6,065 bases of DNA. Origin: UBA1783 sp964449115 (GTDB taxonomy: Bacteria > Bacillota_I > Bacilli_A > Erysipelotrichales > Erysipelotrichaceae). How positions within the stretch are numbered: position 1 is the stretch's first letter; every line of letters starts with the position of its first letter. Shown piece by piece: positions 5,257-6,065 of this stretch. The DNA lies in the NCBI GenBank assembly GCA_964449115.1, contig CAYUXW010000055.1:1-6065 (forward strand), read 5' to 3'. The position numbers and the translations under genes are program-made. Below the pieces are notes generated by a model. The model saw only the letters and a program-made list of their open reading frames with translations. It made no database searches and was not told the origin of the DNA.

Positions 5257-5951
5257 TATTTTTCTTCTTCAATAATCAAAATAAATCGCTGCAGATCTTC
5301 TGGATCTGTAATTTTGAAGTTTAACATTGAACCCGCTACTGGTTCTATAGGAATATTGTGAATAAACAATAATTGTATAAGGCCCGTTACTGAACTATGT
5401 TCTTCATCTGACAAATCTTTTAAGACGTTATAACAAGGCCAAAACTGGAAAGATTCGGGATTTTGACCTGACATGATCTTGGATCTGTCAATTAAAGAGG
5501 AAACCGTTTTTCCATCTTCACTGTAGAAAATAGTGTCTTTAATTCCTACCGTCGGAAACGATGAACCCGTACGTTTAGCGGCTTTTATTGTTTCAGAAAT
5601 AACTTCAGCAGGGATTAGTGGTCTTACTGAATCATGGACTGAAATTATTGAATCTTCACTGACCAGATCAAGACATTTTTCCAAACCATTCATTATTGAA
5701 TGCTGTCTTGTCTTGCCTGGATCTGCATAACCAGCAAATTTGAAAATTTTCTCTCTTTTAATTTCCTTGTCTACAAAATCTCTCCACATCGGATCACAGA
5801 CAATTATTATCTTGTCAATATCTTTATGATTTTCAAAAGTTATCATGCAATAGGTCATAATAGCTTTTCCATCAACAACAATGAATTGTTTAGGGATTTC
5901 TGCTCCCATTCGCTGGCCTGTTCCACCAGAGAGAATAATCGCAATATTCAT
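5256..5951 (-). CDS. IspD/TarI-family cytidylyltransferase
   Basis: A 231-residue nucleotidyltransferase that joins CTP to a polyol phosphate. Either it makes CDP-methylerythritol (IspD, isoprenoid MEP pathway) or CDP-ribitol (TarI-like, wall teichoic acid and capsule). The nucleotide-binding start is intact: LSGGTGQRMG at 8-16, with R14, then PKQF with K21. Further family residues are HDSVRP at 106-111 with D107, R156 in LIDRSKIM, GQNPESF at 162-168 in place of GQTPQxF, and K213 in NFKITDPEDL. HDSVRP and the following LSDEE segment are closer to what I know of TarI than to the HDAARP typical of IspD, and the glycosyltransferase neighbours lean the same way, but the sequence does not settle it. 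The SD is AAAGG at 5960-5964, 8 nt before ATG. It has its own promoter just downstream of the 5S rRNA gene. No symbol is assigned because ispD and tarI are both possible. Confidence 0.88.
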   Translation of the reverse strand: MNIAIILSGGTGQRMGAEIPKQFIVVDGKAIMTYCMITFENHKDIDKIIIVCDPMWRDFVDKEIKREKIFKFAGYADPGKTRQHSIMNGLEKCLDLVSEDSIISVHDSVRPLIPAEVISETIKAAKRTGSSFPTVGIKDTIFYSEDGKTVSSLIDRSKIMSGQNPESFQFWPCYNVLKDLSDEEHSSVTGLIQLLFIHNIPIEPVAGSMLNFKITDPEDLQRFILIIEEEK

Positions 5952-5979
5952 TTTATCTACCTTTCCTATATACTCCTAT

Positions 5980-6008
5980 ATTTTAATATAAAGATTCAAT
6001 GTAATCAA
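5980..6008 (-). promoter_or_regulatory. Sigma-A-like promoter of the cytidylyltransferase gene
   Basis: On the minus strand TTGATT (6008-6003) and TAAAAT (5985-5980) are separated by exactly 17 nt, a good housekeeping promoter match. It lies between the T-tract after 5S rRNA and the gene, so the gene need not rely on rRNA read-through. The leader would be about 20-25 nt. Confidence 0.6.
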
Positions 6009-6013
6009 TTAAT

Positions 6014-6028
6014 AAAAAAAGAACCAGC
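6014..6028 (-). terminator. Probable rRNA operon terminator: end of 5S helix plus T-tract
   Basis: On the minus strand the final 5S bases (CTGGTTC, 6027-6021) run straight into seven T's (6020-6014). If the 5' strand of 5S helix I, outside the window, pairs with this end, helix plus T-tract would act as an intrinsic terminator. Only half the stem is visible. Confidence 0.35.
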
Positions 6029-6065
6029 AACGTGCTATTTTCACAGGGGCAAGCCCAACTATCGT
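6021..6065 (-). rRNA. rrf: 5S ribosomal RNA, 3' end (cut by window edge)
   Basis: Read on the minus strand, this shows the conserved 3' part of bacterial 5S rRNA. GATAGTTGGG begins helix IV, closed by a CTTG loop and CCCC. TGTGAAAATAGCACGTTGCTGG then corresponds to the family's CUGUGAGAGUAGGACGUUGCC stretch (loop E, helix V and the 3' side of helix I). The 3' terminus is placed near 6021, before a run of T's, and is approximate. The 5' two thirds lie beyond the window. The gene implies that an rRNA operon (normally 16S-23S-5S) reads toward the cytidylyltransferase from the right. Confidence 0.85.

Noticed and set aside
5533..5730. 65-codon plus-strand reading frame
   Set aside because: It lies wholly inside the well-supported minus-strand cytidylyltransferase, has no recognisable domain or convincing SD, and is best read as an antisense shadow.
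1..6065. CRISPR array, insertion sequence, tRNA or prophage signature
   Set aside because: No regularly spaced repeats, transposase or integrase motifs, terminal inverted repeats or tRNA-like segments were found by reading both strands.

Overview
The window looks like a stretch of chromosome from a low-G+C Gram-positive bacterium (Bacillota). It is AT-rich by eye, and purine-rich Shine-Dalgarno (SD) sites sit 7-8 nt before most starts. TGG codes for Trp in the usual way, so there is no sign of a mycoplasma-type code. The minus strand at the right edge is the 3' end of a 5S rRNA gene, so the window abuts an rRNA operon. The protein families (NagA, a macro-HTH protein, a VWA protein, tandem family-2 glycosyltransferases, an IspD/TarI-type cytidylyltransferase) fit a host-associated firmicute, but genus cannot be fixed from this sequence.

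Layout, left to right. A possible upstream gene ends by overlapping the nagA start (ATGA), and a perfect 11-bp inverted repeat lies just before nagA. nagA (+, 60-1265) is a complete N-acetylglucosamine-6-phosphate deacetylase-like gene. A bidirectional terminator separates it from a convergent minus-strand pair: a macro-domain protein with a C-terminal HTH-like region (2033-3076), then a cytosolic VWA/MIDAS protein (1320-1955). Two tandem paralogous glycosyltransferases (+, 3246-4226 and 4247-5230) are divergent from that pair. A second bidirectional terminator separates them from a convergent minus-strand IspD/TarI-family cytidylyltransferase (5256-5951), which lies directly downstream of the 5S rRNA gene end (6021-6065) and has its own sigma-A-like promoter.

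How they may work together. NagA feeds amino-sugar phosphate back into wall synthesis or catabolism. The glycosyltransferases and the cytidylyltransferase suggest surface polymer (teichoic acid or capsule-type) synthesis, though the cytidylyltransferase could instead be the isoprenoid enzyme IspD. The macro-HTH + VWA pair is the least understood part and the best candidate for an undescribed system. I recall very similar macro-HTH and VWA proteins from other gut firmicutes, and here they sit in an operon-like order. The VWA ribosome-binding site is buried in a strand-specific hairpin. The macro gene promoter carries a small palindrome over its extended -10, and its -35 appears to be shared with the promoter of the divergent glycosyltransferases. 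These regulatory readings come from the sequence only and are untested.
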